This document shows, piece after piece, positions 49,712 through 59,367 of a stretch of 64,000 nucleotides of DNA (the stretch's first letter is position 1; every line of letters begins with the position of its first letter). Both the position numbers and the translations under genes were made by a program. The stretch covers positions 1 through 64,000 of the forward strand of contig CAYLVM010000003.1 in assembly GCA_964387145.1 (NCBI GenBank). The letters run 5' to 3'. Source of the stretch: JAMBLL01 sp964387145 (GTDB taxonomy: Bacteria > Actinomycetota > Acidimicrobiia > Spongiisociales > UBA5794). The notes beneath the pieces were generated by a model that was given only the letters and a program-made list of their open reading frames with translations, was not told the origin of the DNA and ran no database searches.

Positions 49712-51190
49712 ATGCCAGGTTACGGTGCCACACTCGAGGAGATCGCTGCATCGCTTGACGATGTGATATCGATCACGCGTCCACAGACCGTCGTGTTGTC
49801 GGTCACCCATGACTCACGCAAGGTGGCACCCGGTTCCCTCTTCGTTGCGATCCCAGGGGCCACGAGCGATGGGCATCGCTTCATCGATTCGGCTGTCGAA
49901 GCAGGAGCGGTTGCGGTTCTCTCCGAGCACTCGATCGAGCCGGACGTGGGCTGTATCGTCGTCCCCGACACGAGGGCCGCCATGGCGTGGGCCGCCAACA
50001 TCGTGTACGACAGGCCCGACGAGGATCTCACGCTCGTCGGGATCACCGGGACGAACGGCAAGACGACGGTGTCGCACATGTGCGAGTCGATATGGCGGTC
50101 GGCCGGGCGCAAGGTGGGTGTGATCGGAACGCTCGGAGCGAGGATAGATGGCGAGCCGGAACCGATCGATCGGACGACCCCTGAATCTTCCGACCTCCAG
50201 GAACTCCTCGCGATGATGCGCGACGTCGATGTGGAGGTCGTCGCCATGGAGGTCTCCTCTCATGCAATGGAGCTGCATCGTGCCGATGCCATCACCTTCG
50301 AGGTTGTCGCCTTCACCAACCTGTCTCAGGACCACCTCGACTTTCACGGTGACATGGCGACGTATTTTGGAGCGAAGGCAGCGCTCTTCGATACCGACCG
50401 CGCACGCATGGGCATCATCAACATCGATGACGCGTACGGCCGGCGCCTGGTCGAGATGTGCACCGTACCCAGTGTGACCGTGGGGGCATCTGGGGATGCC
50501 GACTTTCGATTTCGTGATGTGGAGGGAACTCCTGAGAGGACGAGTTTCGTTCTCGAATACGATGATCGACGACTTGCACTCGGGATCCCCGTGATGGGAT
50601 CGTTCAACGTCGCGAACGCTGCAATTGCAGCAACGATCGCGATCTCCCTCGAGACTCCGACCGATGCGATCGTGAGTGGCCTCGCCTCCCTCCCGGTCGT
50701 CGATGGTCGGATGGAGGTGATCGAGCACGGTGGTCCGTTCACGGTCATCGTCGACTATGCACACAGCCCCGGAGCGATCTCTGAGGTACTTCAGGCGGCC
50801 CGCAGCGTCGCGGGAAGGAACGTGATCGCCGTCATCGGAGCGGCCGGAGATCGTGACCGCGACAAGCGAGCATTGATGGGTGCCGCTGCCGTCCGATTCG
50901 CCGACCTCGTCATCATCACAAGCGACAACCCGAGATCTGAGGATCCCGCAGCGATCGCCAGAGAGGTCCAACGCGGAGCGGACACTGCTCCGGAGGCCAA
51001 CGCTGTGACGGTGATCGATCGCCGGGAAGCCATCACCGCTGCGATCGATGCAGCGGAGGCTGGAGATATCGTTCTCATACTCGGCAAGGGCCACGAGCAA
51101 GGGATCGAGAGACACGGCGTGATCGAACCGTTCGACGACCGCGTGACTGCACGTGCTGTGCTGGACGCGCTTGGATGGAGAGCACCGTGA
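49712..51190 (+). CDS. murE: UDP-MurNAc-L-Ala-D-Glu:meso-diaminopimelate ligase
   Basis: 492 aa. Adds the third residue of the stem peptide. The Mur ligase P-loop is GITGTNGKTTVSHM, with VAMEVSSHAMELHRAD and FTNLSQDHLDFHGDMATYFG. The C-terminal DNPRSEDP carries the DNPR sequence that selects meso-diaminopimelate over lysine, so a DAP-type wall is expected. CGGAG precedes the ATG at 49712; the open frame to 49499 lies in ftsI. Confidence 0.95.
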   Translation: MPGYGATLEEIAASLDDVISITRPQTVVLSVTHDSRKVAPGSLFVAIPGATSDGHRFIDSAVEAGAVAVLSEHSIEPDVGCIVVPDTRAAMAWAANIVYDRPDEDLTLVGITGTNGKTTVSHMCESIWRSAGRKVGVIGTLGARIDGEPEPIDRTTPESSDLQELLAMMRDVDVEVVAMEVSSHAMELHRADAITFEVVAFTNLSQDHLDFHGDMATYFGAKAALFDTDRARMGIINIDDAYGRRLVEMCTVPSVTVGASGDADFRFRDVEGTPERTSFVLEYDDRRLALGIPVMGSFNVANAAIAATIAISLETPTDAIVSGLASLPVVDGRMEVIEHGGPFTVIVDYAHSPGAISEVLQAARSVAGRNVIAVIGAAGDRDRDKRALMGAAAVRFADLVIITSDNPRSEDPAAIAREVQRGADTAPEANAVTVIDRREAITAAIDAAEAGDIVLILGKGHEQGIERHGVIEPFDDRVTARAVLDALGWRAP

Positions 51191-52536
51191 CGTCGCGTCG
51201 AACTGACCTCGGGTGGAGGCTCGCAGACATCGCCGGTCATCTCGGTGGGAACCTCGTCGGTGAGCCAGAGACCCCCGTCGCGTCGGTGACGATCGACAGC
51301 CGCAACGTCGATGCGGACGCGCTGTTCGTCGCCATTGCGGGTGAGCACTTCGACGGTCACGACTTCGCAGCAGAGGCGATGGAGGCCGGTGCGGTTGCCG
51401 TCGTGGTGGGACGGGCCAGACACGTCGAGGTCGAACCACGAATCGAGGTCGATGACACGCTCGAAGCGCTCAGGTCCCTTGCCGTGCGACGCCGCGACGA
51501 GCTCGAGGTACCCGTCGTTGCCATCACCGGCTCAACAGGAAAGACGTCGACGAAGGACCTCATCGCTGCAGGTATTCCCGGTGCGTGGGCTTCACCTCGT
51601 TCGTACAACAACGAGGTCGGCGTCCCCTTGACCGTGCTCGCCACGCCAATGGATGCCACCGCACTCATCGTTGAGGTGGGATCACGTGGCACGGGGCACA
51701 TTGCATGGTTGGCGTCGGCGATTCGACCGGACGTCGCGGTGGTGACGAACCTCGGTGTCGTGCATCTCGAGACGTTCGGTTCCCCCGCTGGCCTCGCGGA
51801 TGCCAAGTTCGAGCTCATCGAATCACTTGGATCGACCGGTACCGCGATCATCCCTTCGGACGAGGAGCGCCTTGCCCGTCCGATACCGCAACACACTCTC
51901 ACCTTCGGCCTAGCCCCTGCAGATGTCGAGGTGGCGAACGTGGGGGTCGACCCCGGCGGCGGCTCGCGGTTCACGCTCGACGTTGGTTCCCGATCCTTCG
52001 ATGTGTCCCTTGCCATGGCAGGCAAACATCAGGCCTACAACGCTGCTGCAGCCGTGTCCGTCGCACACGCCCTCGAACTCCCGATCCGGGCGTTCATCGA
52101 ACGTATGAGCAGTGCGGTGGGATCGCTGTGGAGGATGGATGTCCACCGTGAGGGCCGCTACACGATCATCAACGATGCCTACAACGCCAACCCACAGTCG
52201 GTGGCCTCGGCACTCGAGACCGTCGCGCACATGCCGGGACGTTCTCTCGCGGTGCTCGGACCGATGGCAGAACTCGGGAGCGTGTGCGAGGAGGAACACC
52301 GAGCGATGGGCCACCTCGCAGCATCGCTCGGCTTCCACCGGGTGATCGTCGTCGGTGCCGACCACGGATACGTCCTGGGAGCCCCCGGCATCGTCGAGCA
52401 TGCAACCGATATCACAGCAGCGATGGATACTCTCTCGGGCGTTCTCGAGTCTGGAGACGTCGTGGTGGTCAAGGCATCGCGTTCGGCGGGACTCGAACGT
52501 CTCGCCCTCTCCCTCATCAAGGAATCAAAACCGTGA
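51187..52536 (+). CDS. murF: UDP-MurNAc-tripeptide:D-Ala-D-Ala ligase
   Basis: 449 aa. Completes UDP-MurNAc-pentapeptide in the cytoplasm. N-terminal domain with VTIDSRNVDADALFVAIAGE, P-loop AITGSTGKTSTKDLI, then RSYNNEVGVPLTVL, and C-terminal INDAYNANPQSVASALE. GTG at 51187 overlaps the murE stop by 4 bp and has GGAG at 7 nt; an ATG at 51175 is possible. Confidence 0.95.
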   Translation: MTSRRTDLGWRLADIAGHLGGNLVGEPETPVASVTIDSRNVDADALFVAIAGEHFDGHDFAAEAMEAGAVAVVVGRARHVEVEPRIEVDDTLEALRSLAVRRRDELEVPVVAITGSTGKTSTKDLIAAGIPGAWASPRSYNNEVGVPLTVLATPMDATALIVEVGSRGTGHIAWLASAIRPDVAVVTNLGVVHLETFGSPAGLADAKFELIESLGSTGTAIIPSDEERLARPIPQHTLTFGLAPADVEVANVGVDPGGGSRFTLDVGSRSFDVSLAMAGKHQAYNAAAAVSVAHALELPIRAFIERMSSAVGSLWRMDVHREGRYTIINDAYNANPQSVASALETVAHMPGRSLAVLGPMAELGSVCEEEHRAMGHLAASLGFHRVIVVGADHGYVLGAPGIVEHATDITAAMDTLSGVLESGDVVVVKASRSAGLERLALSLIKESKP

Positions 52537-53591
52537 TCTCGCTGCTCCTGTCCTCTGCGCTGGCTTTCGTGCTCGTGATCTTTGCGACACCGGTGGTCAT
52601 CAAGGCGCTTCGCCGGAGGAACATCGGGCAGTTCATTCAAGCTGAGGTCGAAGGTCACATGCACAAGCAGGGTGTCCCGACGATGGGCGGGATCGTGATC
52701 GTCGTCGGTGCGATGATCGGATACGTCATCGCCCATTTCAAGTTCTTCACCTTCGGTGCAGGGTTCGGCTTCTCATCCCAGGAGTTCGACGAGAAGGCCC
52801 TCCTCGCTCTCTTCGCCCTCGTCGGAATGGGTGTCATCGGGTTCTTCGACGACTTCGCGAAGTACGCGAAGAAGCGCAACGAAGGACTGTCGAAACGATG
52901 GAAGTTCGGTGGACAACTCCTCATCGCCGTCACGTTCGCCTGGGGTGCATCACGTACCGGCGTCAGTCACCAGCTGTCGTTCGCTCGACCGTTCGGGATC
53001 GATCTCGGTCCCGTCCTGTTCTTCGTCCTCGTGTTGTTCATGCTCACCGCAACGGCGAACGCGGTGAACCTCACCGACGGCCTCGACGGTCTCGTTGCAG
53101 GCTCTGCAGCCCTCGTCTTCGGCGCCTATGTGCTGATCGCGTTCTGGCAGTCGCGCAACCCGACCTTCTACCAGGTCGATGGAGCACTCGACCTCGCCGT
53201 ATTCGCAGCGGCAGTTCTGGGAGCTGCGCTCGCCTTCCTGTGGTGGAACGCCGCCCCGGCCAAGATCATCATGGGTGATACCGGGTCGCACGCCATCGGT
53301 GGAGCGATGGCGGCGCTCGCGCTTCTCACGAACACCCAACTCTTACTCATCATCCTTGGGGGGCTCTACGTGATGGAGACTGTGTCGGTGATCCTCCAGG
53401 TGATCTCTTTCCGTGGCTTCGGCAAGAGGATCTTCCGCATGGCACCGATCCATCACCACTTCGAGCTCAAGGGGTGGCCGGAGACGACGGTGATCATCCG
53501 GTTCTGGATCCTGTCGGGGATCATGGTCGCTTTCGGGATCGGGCTGTTCTACGCGGATTGGGTTTCGGGTCCAGGATCGATCAGCCCGTGA
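52533..53591 (+). CDS. mraY: Phospho-MurNAc-pentapeptide transferase
   Basis: 352-aa polytopic enzyme making lipid I on undecaprenyl phosphate. Motifs: HMHKQGVPTMGGIVIV, GFFDDFAKYAKKRNEGLS (the Asp pair), NAVNLTDGLDGLVAG, MGDTGSHAIGG and APIHHHFELKGWPETTVI. About ten helices. GTG overlaps the murF stop by 4 bp; AAGGAA lies upstream. Confidence 0.96.
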   Translation: MISLLLSSALAFVLVIFATPVVIKALRRRNIGQFIQAEVEGHMHKQGVPTMGGIVIVVGAMIGYVIAHFKFFTFGAGFGFSSQEFDEKALLALFALVGMGVIGFFDDFAKYAKKRNEGLSKRWKFGGQLLIAVTFAWGASRTGVSHQLSFARPFGIDLGPVLFFVLVLFMLTATANAVNLTDGLDGLVAGSAALVFGAYVLIAFWQSRNPTFYQVDGALDLAVFAAAVLGAALAFLWWNAAPAKIIMGDTGSHAIGGAMAALALLTNTQLLLIILGGLYVMETVSVILQVISFRGFGKRIFRMAPIHHHFELKGWPETTVIIRFWILSGIMVAFGIGLFYADWVSGPGSISP

Positions 53592-54868
53592 GATACCTCT
53601 TCGTCGGTGCAAGCCTGCGCGGCATCCTGGACGCAGCGAGAACGGCCGCCGTCGAGGGTGCAGAGGTGCTGCTGTTCGACGAGGAACGAACCATCGACGT
53701 GAGCGGTCTTGCGGGCGACGTGAGCGCACTCGCATCGACGTGGTCGACCGCGTACCTCGACGGGGTCGACCGGGTCGTGACGAGTCCCTGGTTCCCCGAG
53801 ACACGACCACCGCTGAGCGACGCGATCGAACGCGACATCCCGATCGCCACTGAAGCGGGCTTCGGACTCGAGCGGATCACGACGACGTACCTCGCTGTAA
53901 CGGGTACGAACGGCAAGACGACGGTCACGGAGGTAGCGACCGAGATGCTCGTAGCGTCTGGCATCGATGCCCTGGCGTGTGGGAACATCGGTACGGCCGT
54001 GTCCTCCCTGTCAGACGACGACGCCGACGTGCTCGTGATGGAGTTGTCGTCCTATCAGCTTCGCTTCATGGATCACCTTGCTCCAACGGCCGGTGCCCTG
54101 CTCAACATCTCCCCGGATCATCTCGACTGGCACGGGTCGTTCGAGCGGTACGTGGCGGCAAAAGCGATGCTCGTCGCTGCGATGTCACCCGATGCCGTTC
54201 TGGCCTACAACGCTGACGACCCGATCGTGCTCGATGTGATCGAGGATGCGCGTTGTCGGCTGGTTCCGTGCTCGGGCGTTCGCCTTCCCGACGGGGGGAA
54301 CGGTGTCGTCGACGGCACGATCGTCGTTGCAGGTCACCGCTTCGCACCGACGGTGACGGACCCGAGCTTTCTCTTCGACCTGGTGGTCGCCGCAACGATC
54401 GCGTTGGAAGCTGGGGCGAGCGCCGACGGGGTGTCCCGCGTGATCTCGCAGTTCACGACAGGGGAACATCGGCGCCGTGTGGTCGATATCGTCGATGGTG
54501 TCACATGGGTCGACGACTCGAAGGCGACGAACCCACACGCTGCGGTCGCTGCAGCCCAGGCGTTCGACAGCGTGATACTGCTTGCCGGAGGCAGGAACAA
54601 GGATCTCGACCTCAGCCCGTTGACCCGGGTTCGCGGGGTGCACACTCTCATCGCTTTCGGGGAAGCCGCCGGCGAGATCGCCGAGGCGGCACGCCGGGAC
54701 GTCATCACAACGTCCACGATGGCCGAAGCTGTCGCGAAAGCCAGAGAGATCGCGGTGCAAGGCGATACCGTGTTGTTGTCACCAGGGTGTGCGAGCTTCG
54801 ATGAGTTCGCATCGTACGCCGAACGCGGCGAGGTGTTTGCACGCCTGGTGTACGAGAACGAGGAGTAG
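53588..54868 (+). CDS. murD: UDP-MurNAc-L-Ala:D-Glu ligase
   Basis: 426 aa. Adds D-glutamate to UDP-MurNAc-L-Ala. P-loop AVTGTNGKTTVTEVA, MELSSYQLRF, NISPDHLDWHGSFERYVAAK, WVDDSKATNPHAAV and LLSPGCASFDEFASYAERG are typical. GTG overlaps the mraY stop by 4 bp. The N-terminal Rossmann domain is short and diverged, as in many MurD. Confidence 0.94.
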   Translation: MRYLFVGASLRGILDAARTAAVEGAEVLLFDEERTIDVSGLAGDVSALASTWSTAYLDGVDRVVTSPWFPETRPPLSDAIERDIPIATEAGFGLERITTTYLAVTGTNGKTTVTEVATEMLVASGIDALACGNIGTAVSSLSDDDADVLVMELSSYQLRFMDHLAPTAGALLNISPDHLDWHGSFERYVAAKAMLVAAMSPDAVLAYNADDPIVLDVIEDARCRLVPCSGVRLPDGGNGVVDGTIVVAGHRFAPTVTDPSFLFDLVVAATIALEAGASADGVSRVISQFTTGEHRRRVVDIVDGVTWVDDSKATNPHAAVAAAQAFDSVILLAGGRNKDLDLSPLTRVRGVHTLIAFGEAAGEIAEAARRDVITTSTMAEAVAKAREIAVQGDTVLLSPGCASFDEFASYAERGEVFARLVYENEE

Positions 54869-54871
54869 ACC

Positions 54872-56035
54872 ATGACAGACACTGCCGAGAGAAAGCGAAC
54901 GCCGGTACATCCGCGTACGCGTGCTCGCGCGCACTCTGCGGGCGGACGCCGGGCTGGACTCCTGCTCGTCGTTGTTGCCATGCTGCTCGTCATCGGGCTC
55001 GGAGCGATGCTGTCCGCGTCGTCTGTCATCTCGATCTCGGCGAACAGTGACCAGTTCCGCCTGTTCACGAAACAGGTGATGTGGGTCGGACTCGGGCTCA
55101 GTGCCCTCGTCGTTGCCGCGTTCATCCCTCACTCGGTGTGGCGGCGTTTCGCGTTGCCCCTGTACCTCGCTGTGGTCGTCGGACTGATCGTCACGATCAT
55201 GATCGGTGACGAACGCGGAGGAGCAGCGCGCTGGATCGAAGTCGGGCCGATCACCATCCAGGTAGCCGAGTTCGCGAAGTTCGCTACGCTCGCCCTCCTC
55301 GCGACGGTACTGACGAAGAAGCGTGATCTGCTGAACAACCTGTGGCACGTCGTCATCCCCGTGGCAGCGATACTCGGCACCGTGTCGGTGCTTCTCCTTG
55401 CTCAACCGGACTACGGCAACGTGCTGCTCATCGTCGTCCCCGCGTTCATCGTCCTTGCAGTATCGGCCGTCCCCCTGAGGTTCGTTTTCGGCCTCGGGGC
55501 GCTTGGCAGTCTCGCCATGGTTGCAGCAGCCATGTCCGCGGACTACCGAAAGGATCGATTGCTCAGCTTCCTCGATCCGTTCGCCTCGGCGCAGGGCACA
55601 GGGTTGCAGGCAGTCCAGAGCATGGTGGCCCTGGGAACCGGCGGGTTCTTCGGCGTGGGGCTCGGTCAGAGCCGGGCCCGGTGGTCGTGGCTACCGAACG
55701 CCCACACCGACTTCATCTTCGCCATCATCGGTGAGGAGACGGGGTTCGCCGGTGCGATCATCGTGGTGACACTGTTCGCCATCCTCGCCGCGGTCGGGGT
55801 GTCCATCGCGTTTCGCGCCCCGGACGTCTTCGGCAGGCTTCTTGCGATCGGGATCGTCGCTTGGCTCAGTATCCAGGCCCTCGTCAACATCGGAGGTGTC
55901 GTTGCCGTGCTTCCGATCACCGGTGTACCGCTCCCGTTCATCTCGAGTGGCGGAAACGCCATGCTCGTCAACCTGTTCGCGATAGGAGTACTCCTCAGCA
56001 TTGCTCGAGCGAACGAGTCGGGTGCGAAAGAGTGA
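54872..56035 (+). CDS. ftsW: SEDS glycosyltransferase FtsW
   Basis: 387 aa with about ten helices; polymerises lipid II at the septum together with FtsI. GDERGGAARWIEVGPITIQV and AEFAKFATL hold the conserved polar loop, SLGNS-type loop FFGVGLGQSRARWSWLPNAH leads to TDFIFAIIGEETGFAGA, and PLPFISSGGNAMLVNLFAIG is the SEDS C-terminal motif. GAGGAG precedes the ATG. Confidence 0.95.
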   Translation: MTDTAERKRTPVHPRTRARAHSAGGRRAGLLLVVVAMLLVIGLGAMLSASSVISISANSDQFRLFTKQVMWVGLGLSALVVAAFIPHSVWRRFALPLYLAVVVGLIVTIMIGDERGGAARWIEVGPITIQVAEFAKFATLALLATVLTKKRDLLNNLWHVVIPVAAILGTVSVLLLAQPDYGNVLLIVVPAFIVLAVSAVPLRFVFGLGALGSLAMVAAAMSADYRKDRLLSFLDPFASAQGTGLQAVQSMVALGTGGFFGVGLGQSRARWSWLPNAHTDFIFAIIGEETGFAGAIIVVTLFAILAAVGVSIAFRAPDVFGRLLAIGIVAWLSIQALVNIGGVVAVLPITGVPLPFISSGGNAMLVNLFAIGVLLSIARANESGAKE

Positions 56036-57111
56036 GCGTCGGCATCGCGGCCGCCGGATCCGGGGGGCACGTCTACCCTGCACTCGCCGTCGCCGATGAG
56101 ATCGTCTCACGCGGGACCGCACGCGATGATGTCATCTTCTTCGGCGGAGATCGCATGGAGGCCACGGTGGTCCCCGAAGCGGGGTACCCGTTCGTGAGCG
56201 TCGACATCCATGGGATCCGCCGATCGATGTCGATCGACAACCTGAAACTCCCGTTCAAGGTCAGGACCGCCCGGGACATCATCGCGGAGTCGATCGTGGC
56301 ACGCGGTGTTCGCTCGATGGTCATCTTCGGTGGTTACGTGTCGGGACCTGCGGCACTCGCAGCGAGGAAGACCGGCATCCCGCTCATCATCCACGAGGCG
56401 AACGCTGTTCCTGGCGTAGCGAACCGTCTCGCCGCTCGGGGCGCAGACACGGTGTTCGTGGCGTTCGAGCCCGCCCTTGCCAAGCTCCCCGGTGCAGCCG
56501 TCATCGGGAGCCCACTGCGCAGTGCCTTCAACACGTTCGATCGAGACGCGTTGCGCGGCTCGGCCCGGGAACACTATGGCCTCGACTCGGATGCGACCGT
56601 GCTCGGAGTCATCGGGGGGAGTCTCGGTGCGAGTGCCCTCAACGAGATCGCCCATCGTCTCGCGTCCTCGTCCGACCGCTCCTTCGAGATACTCCACATC
56701 ACCGGCCCGACCCACGAGGAACTCGTCGGCGCCCAGGCTCTCGGAGTCGAGGGATGGGTGGTGCGAGGCTACGAGAACGACATGCCCCGGTTGTACGCAG
56801 CTGCCGACCTCGTCCTGTCCCGCGGCGGCGCGCTCACTGTTGCCGAGCTGCACGCCACGCGCACGCCGGCGGTGATCATCCCACTGCCCGCAGGCGGTGG
56901 CTATCAAGGCATCAACGCCACGGACGTCGTCGGTCTCGGCGGTGCGTTCGTGATCGATCAAGAGCGTGCCGATGAGATCATTTCCACGGTGCTGTCGCTC
57001 CTTGGGGACCGCGGCCGGTTGAGCGAGATGCGTGCAAGGCTCGAGAACGCGCCGCATCTGACGGCTGCCAGTCGCGTTGCAGATCGCGTGTTGGAGGTCC
57101 AGGGTGCTTGA
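56032..57111 (+). CDS. murG: UDP-GlcNAc:lipid I GlcNAc transferase
   Basis: 359 aa peripheral membrane GT-B enzyme that makes lipid II. N-terminal glycine loop IAAAGSGGHVYPALAVADEI, HEANAVPGVANRLAARGAD, second loop GVIGGSLGASALNEIAHRL and donor site LSRGGALTVAELHATRTPAV followed by IPLPAGGGYQGINA (where many MurG have DHQ). GTG overlaps the ftsW stop by 4 bp. Confidence 0.94.
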   Translation: MSVGIAAAGSGGHVYPALAVADEIVSRGTARDDVIFFGGDRMEATVVPEAGYPFVSVDIHGIRRSMSIDNLKLPFKVRTARDIIAESIVARGVRSMVIFGGYVSGPAALAARKTGIPLIIHEANAVPGVANRLAARGADTVFVAFEPALAKLPGAAVIGSPLRSAFNTFDRDALRGSAREHYGLDSDATVLGVIGGSLGASALNEIAHRLASSSDRSFEILHITGPTHEELVGAQALGVEGWVVRGYENDMPRLYAAADLVLSRGGALTVAELHATRTPAVIIPLPAGGGYQGINATDVVGLGGAFVIDQERADEIISTVLSLLGDRGRLSEMRARLENAPHLTAASRVADRVLEVQGA

Positions 57112-58471
57112 CGACAGGAACATCCCGCACAGAGTCCACATCGTTGGAGCCGGAGGCGCCGGAATGTCGGGGCTGGCGAAGCTGCTCAGTCAGCTCGGGC
57201 ACGATGTGTCCGGGTCCGACATGAAGCCCGGCTACATGCTCGACACGCTGCGCGATGTCGACGTCGACATCTGGGTCGGGCACCGGCCCGATCGGATCGA
57301 GGGTGTCGACCTCGTCATAGCGTCGTCTGCGGTGCCAGATTCGGATCCAGAGCTCCGTGCTGCGAGAACCTCCGGGATCGACGTATGGCGGCGCCCCGCG
57401 CTGCTGAGCGCCCTGTCGAGCCGTCAGACCACGATCGGGTTCGCCGGTACCCATGGGAAGACGACCTCGACAGCTCTTGCGGTAACGGCGATGCGCGGGT
57501 CAGGCAAGGATCCGACGTTCCTCGTGGGAGGAGAGATGGTCGGGATGAACACCGGTGCTTCTCTCGGATCAGAGGATCTCTTCCTGCTCGAGGCCGACGA
57601 AGCGTTCGGAACCTTCAGGCATCTCGACCTCGATGCGATTCTCGTCACCAACATCGAGTCCGACCATCTCGACCACTACGGAACGGTCGCCGCACTCGAG
57701 GACGCCTTTGCCCAGGTAGCCGACCGCGTACCGGGTCCAACGATCGGATGTATCGACGACGCCGGGGTTCGCAGGCTCGCACAGCGGACGCCGATCATCA
57801 CGTACGGTTTCTCCCAGGACGCTGTTTGGCGTATCACCGGACTCGACCACATCGACGGCGGCGTGACGTTCACGCTGATGGGACCGGGCGGAGCAACGCC
57901 TGTGACACTTCCAAAACCGGGTGAACACCTGGCAGCCAACGCGGCCGGGGTGCTGGCACTCCTCGCAGAACTCGGCGTCGATCTCGACACGGCTGCGGCC
58001 GCTCTTCGTGGGTTCAGCGGTGTGCGACGACGCTATGAGATCAAGGCCAAGGTCCGTGACGTCACGATCGTCGACGACTACGCCCACCATCCAACAGAGG
58101 TAGCTGCAACGATCGCCGCCGCGTCGGTTGGCTCCCAGGGTCGGGTCATCGTCGTGTTCCAACCGCACCGGTACACGAGGACGGCTGACCTTGCCCCCGA
58201 CTTCGGTGCCCCCCTCGCCCTCGCCGACGCCGTCATCGTGACCGACATCTATGCGGCAGGTGAGCAGCCGATCATCGGAGTCAGCGGCCGACTCGTCGTT
58301 CAGGCGACAGATGCTGCAGGAGGTGAGGTTCAGTTCGTGCCGAGGATCACCGATGTCGCAGCTGTCGTTTCCGACCTTGTGGAGCCGGGTGACACAGTTT
58401 TGCTCCTCGGAGCAGGGGACATCACATCGATCGCCAGAGAGGTCGCGCTCGCCATCGAGGCACAGCGATGA
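57104..58471 (+). CDS. murC: UDP-MurNAc:L-Ala ligase
   Basis: 455 aa, first amino-acid addition to UDP-MurNAc. VHIVGAGGAGMSGLAKLL, GSDMK, P-loop GFAGTHGKTTSTALAV, LEADEAFGTF, NIESDHLDHYG, GFSGVRRRYEIK and DDYAHHPTEVAATI identify it. GTG at 57104 with GGAGG 6 nt upstream, overlapping the murG end by 8 bp. The usual order murG-murC-murB is kept. Confidence 0.95.
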   Translation: MLDDRNIPHRVHIVGAGGAGMSGLAKLLSQLGHDVSGSDMKPGYMLDTLRDVDVDIWVGHRPDRIEGVDLVIASSAVPDSDPELRAARTSGIDVWRRPALLSALSSRQTTIGFAGTHGKTTSTALAVTAMRGSGKDPTFLVGGEMVGMNTGASLGSEDLFLLEADEAFGTFRHLDLDAILVTNIESDHLDHYGTVAALEDAFAQVADRVPGPTIGCIDDAGVRRLAQRTPIITYGFSQDAVWRITGLDHIDGGVTFTLMGPGGATPVTLPKPGEHLAANAAGVLALLAELGVDLDTAAAALRGFSGVRRRYEIKAKVRDVTIVDDYAHHPTEVAATIAAASVGSQGRVIVVFQPHRYTRTADLAPDFGAPLALADAVIVTDIYAAGEQPIIGVSGRLVVQATDAAGGEVQFVPRITDVAAVVSDLVEPGDTVLLLGAGDITSIAREVALAIEAQR

Positions 58472-59367
58472 TCGATCACCCGAGCGTGCGGGACAACGTT
58501 CAGCTCGCACCGTTCACGACGTACAAGGTCGGTGGCACCGCACGTTTCTTCGCCGAGCCTGGGGATCTTGGTGAACTGCGCGAGGTGCTCTCGCTCGCAC
58601 CTCCCGATACCAGCGTCGTCGTACTCGGGAGGGGAAGTAACGTCGTGGTCTCCGAGAGGGGCATCGACGGCCTCGTCATCAAGCTCGGTCGATCGTTTCA
58701 AGCGGTGTCTGTCGGAGACGATGGAGACGTGACGGCGGGCGGAGGGGCTGCGCTTCCAAAGGTCGCGCGCCTCGCTGCCAGTTGGGGACGCGGGGGACTT
58801 GGCTTCTTCGTCGGTATCCCTGGAAGTGTCGGGGGAGCCGTTCGCATGAACGCAGGGGGTCACGGTTCCGATACCGCTCATGTGATGCGCCACGCGCTGA
58901 TCCTGGACGCAACGACACGGCAGTTGACGCGCTCGACACCCCGGGACCTCGAGCTGGGCTATCGGTGTTCGAACCTCGTCGATCCAGACATCGTCGTCCA
59001 GGCGACGTTCGCGACCACGGAGGCAGACGCCGACGTCCTCGAAGACGAGATTCGCGAGATCACGCGATGGCGAAAGGCGAACCAGCCCGGTGGAACCCTC
59101 AACGCCGGAAGCGTGTTCAAGAACCCTGATGGTGACTTCGCCGGGGCGATCATCGAACGTGTCGGGCTGAAGGGGAAGCGTTTCGGGCCGGTTCGTGTAT
59201 CGCCCGTCCACGCGAACTTCCTCGTTGCCAGCGGCGACGCCACAGCCGACGATATCTTCTCCTTCGTGGAGCGCATCAGAGCCATCGTTCGCGAGAGGGC
59301 CGGCATCGATCTCGAACCGGAGATCAAGTTTCTCGGTGAGTTCGCCGGAGAAGGGGAGGCATCGTGA
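58468..59367 (+). CDS. murB: UDP-N-acetylenolpyruvoylglucosamine reductase
   Basis: 299 aa FAD enzyme that reduces UDP-GlcNAc-enolpyruvate to UDP-MurNAc. FTTYKVGGTARFFAEP, LGRGSNVVVSERGIDG, FVGIPGSVGGAVRMNAGGHG and the proton-donor Ser in NAGSVFKNP are present; this is the shorter type without the extra C-terminal loop (GLKGKRFGPVRVSPVHANFL). The murA partner is not in the window. ATG overlaps the murC stop. Confidence 0.95.
   Translation: MIDHPSVRDNVQLAPFTTYKVGGTARFFAEPGDLGELREVLSLAPPDTSVVVLGRGSNVVVSERGIDGLVIKLGRSFQAVSVGDDGDVTAGGGAALPKVARLAASWGRGGLGFFVGIPGSVGGAVRMNAGGHGSDTAHVMRHALILDATTRQLTRSTPRDLELGYRCSNLVDPDIVVQATFATTEADADVLEDEIREITRWRKANQPGGTLNAGSVFKNPDGDFAGAIIERVGLKGKRFGPVRVSPVHANFLVASGDATADDIFSFVERIRAIVRERAGIDLEPEIKFLGEFAGEGEAS

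Noticed and set aside
49814..51439. 541-codon open frame on the minus strand
   Set aside because: Antisense to murE and the start of murF; codon bias of the high-GC gene keeps the opposite frame open, and its translation is rich in Arg and His without any motif.
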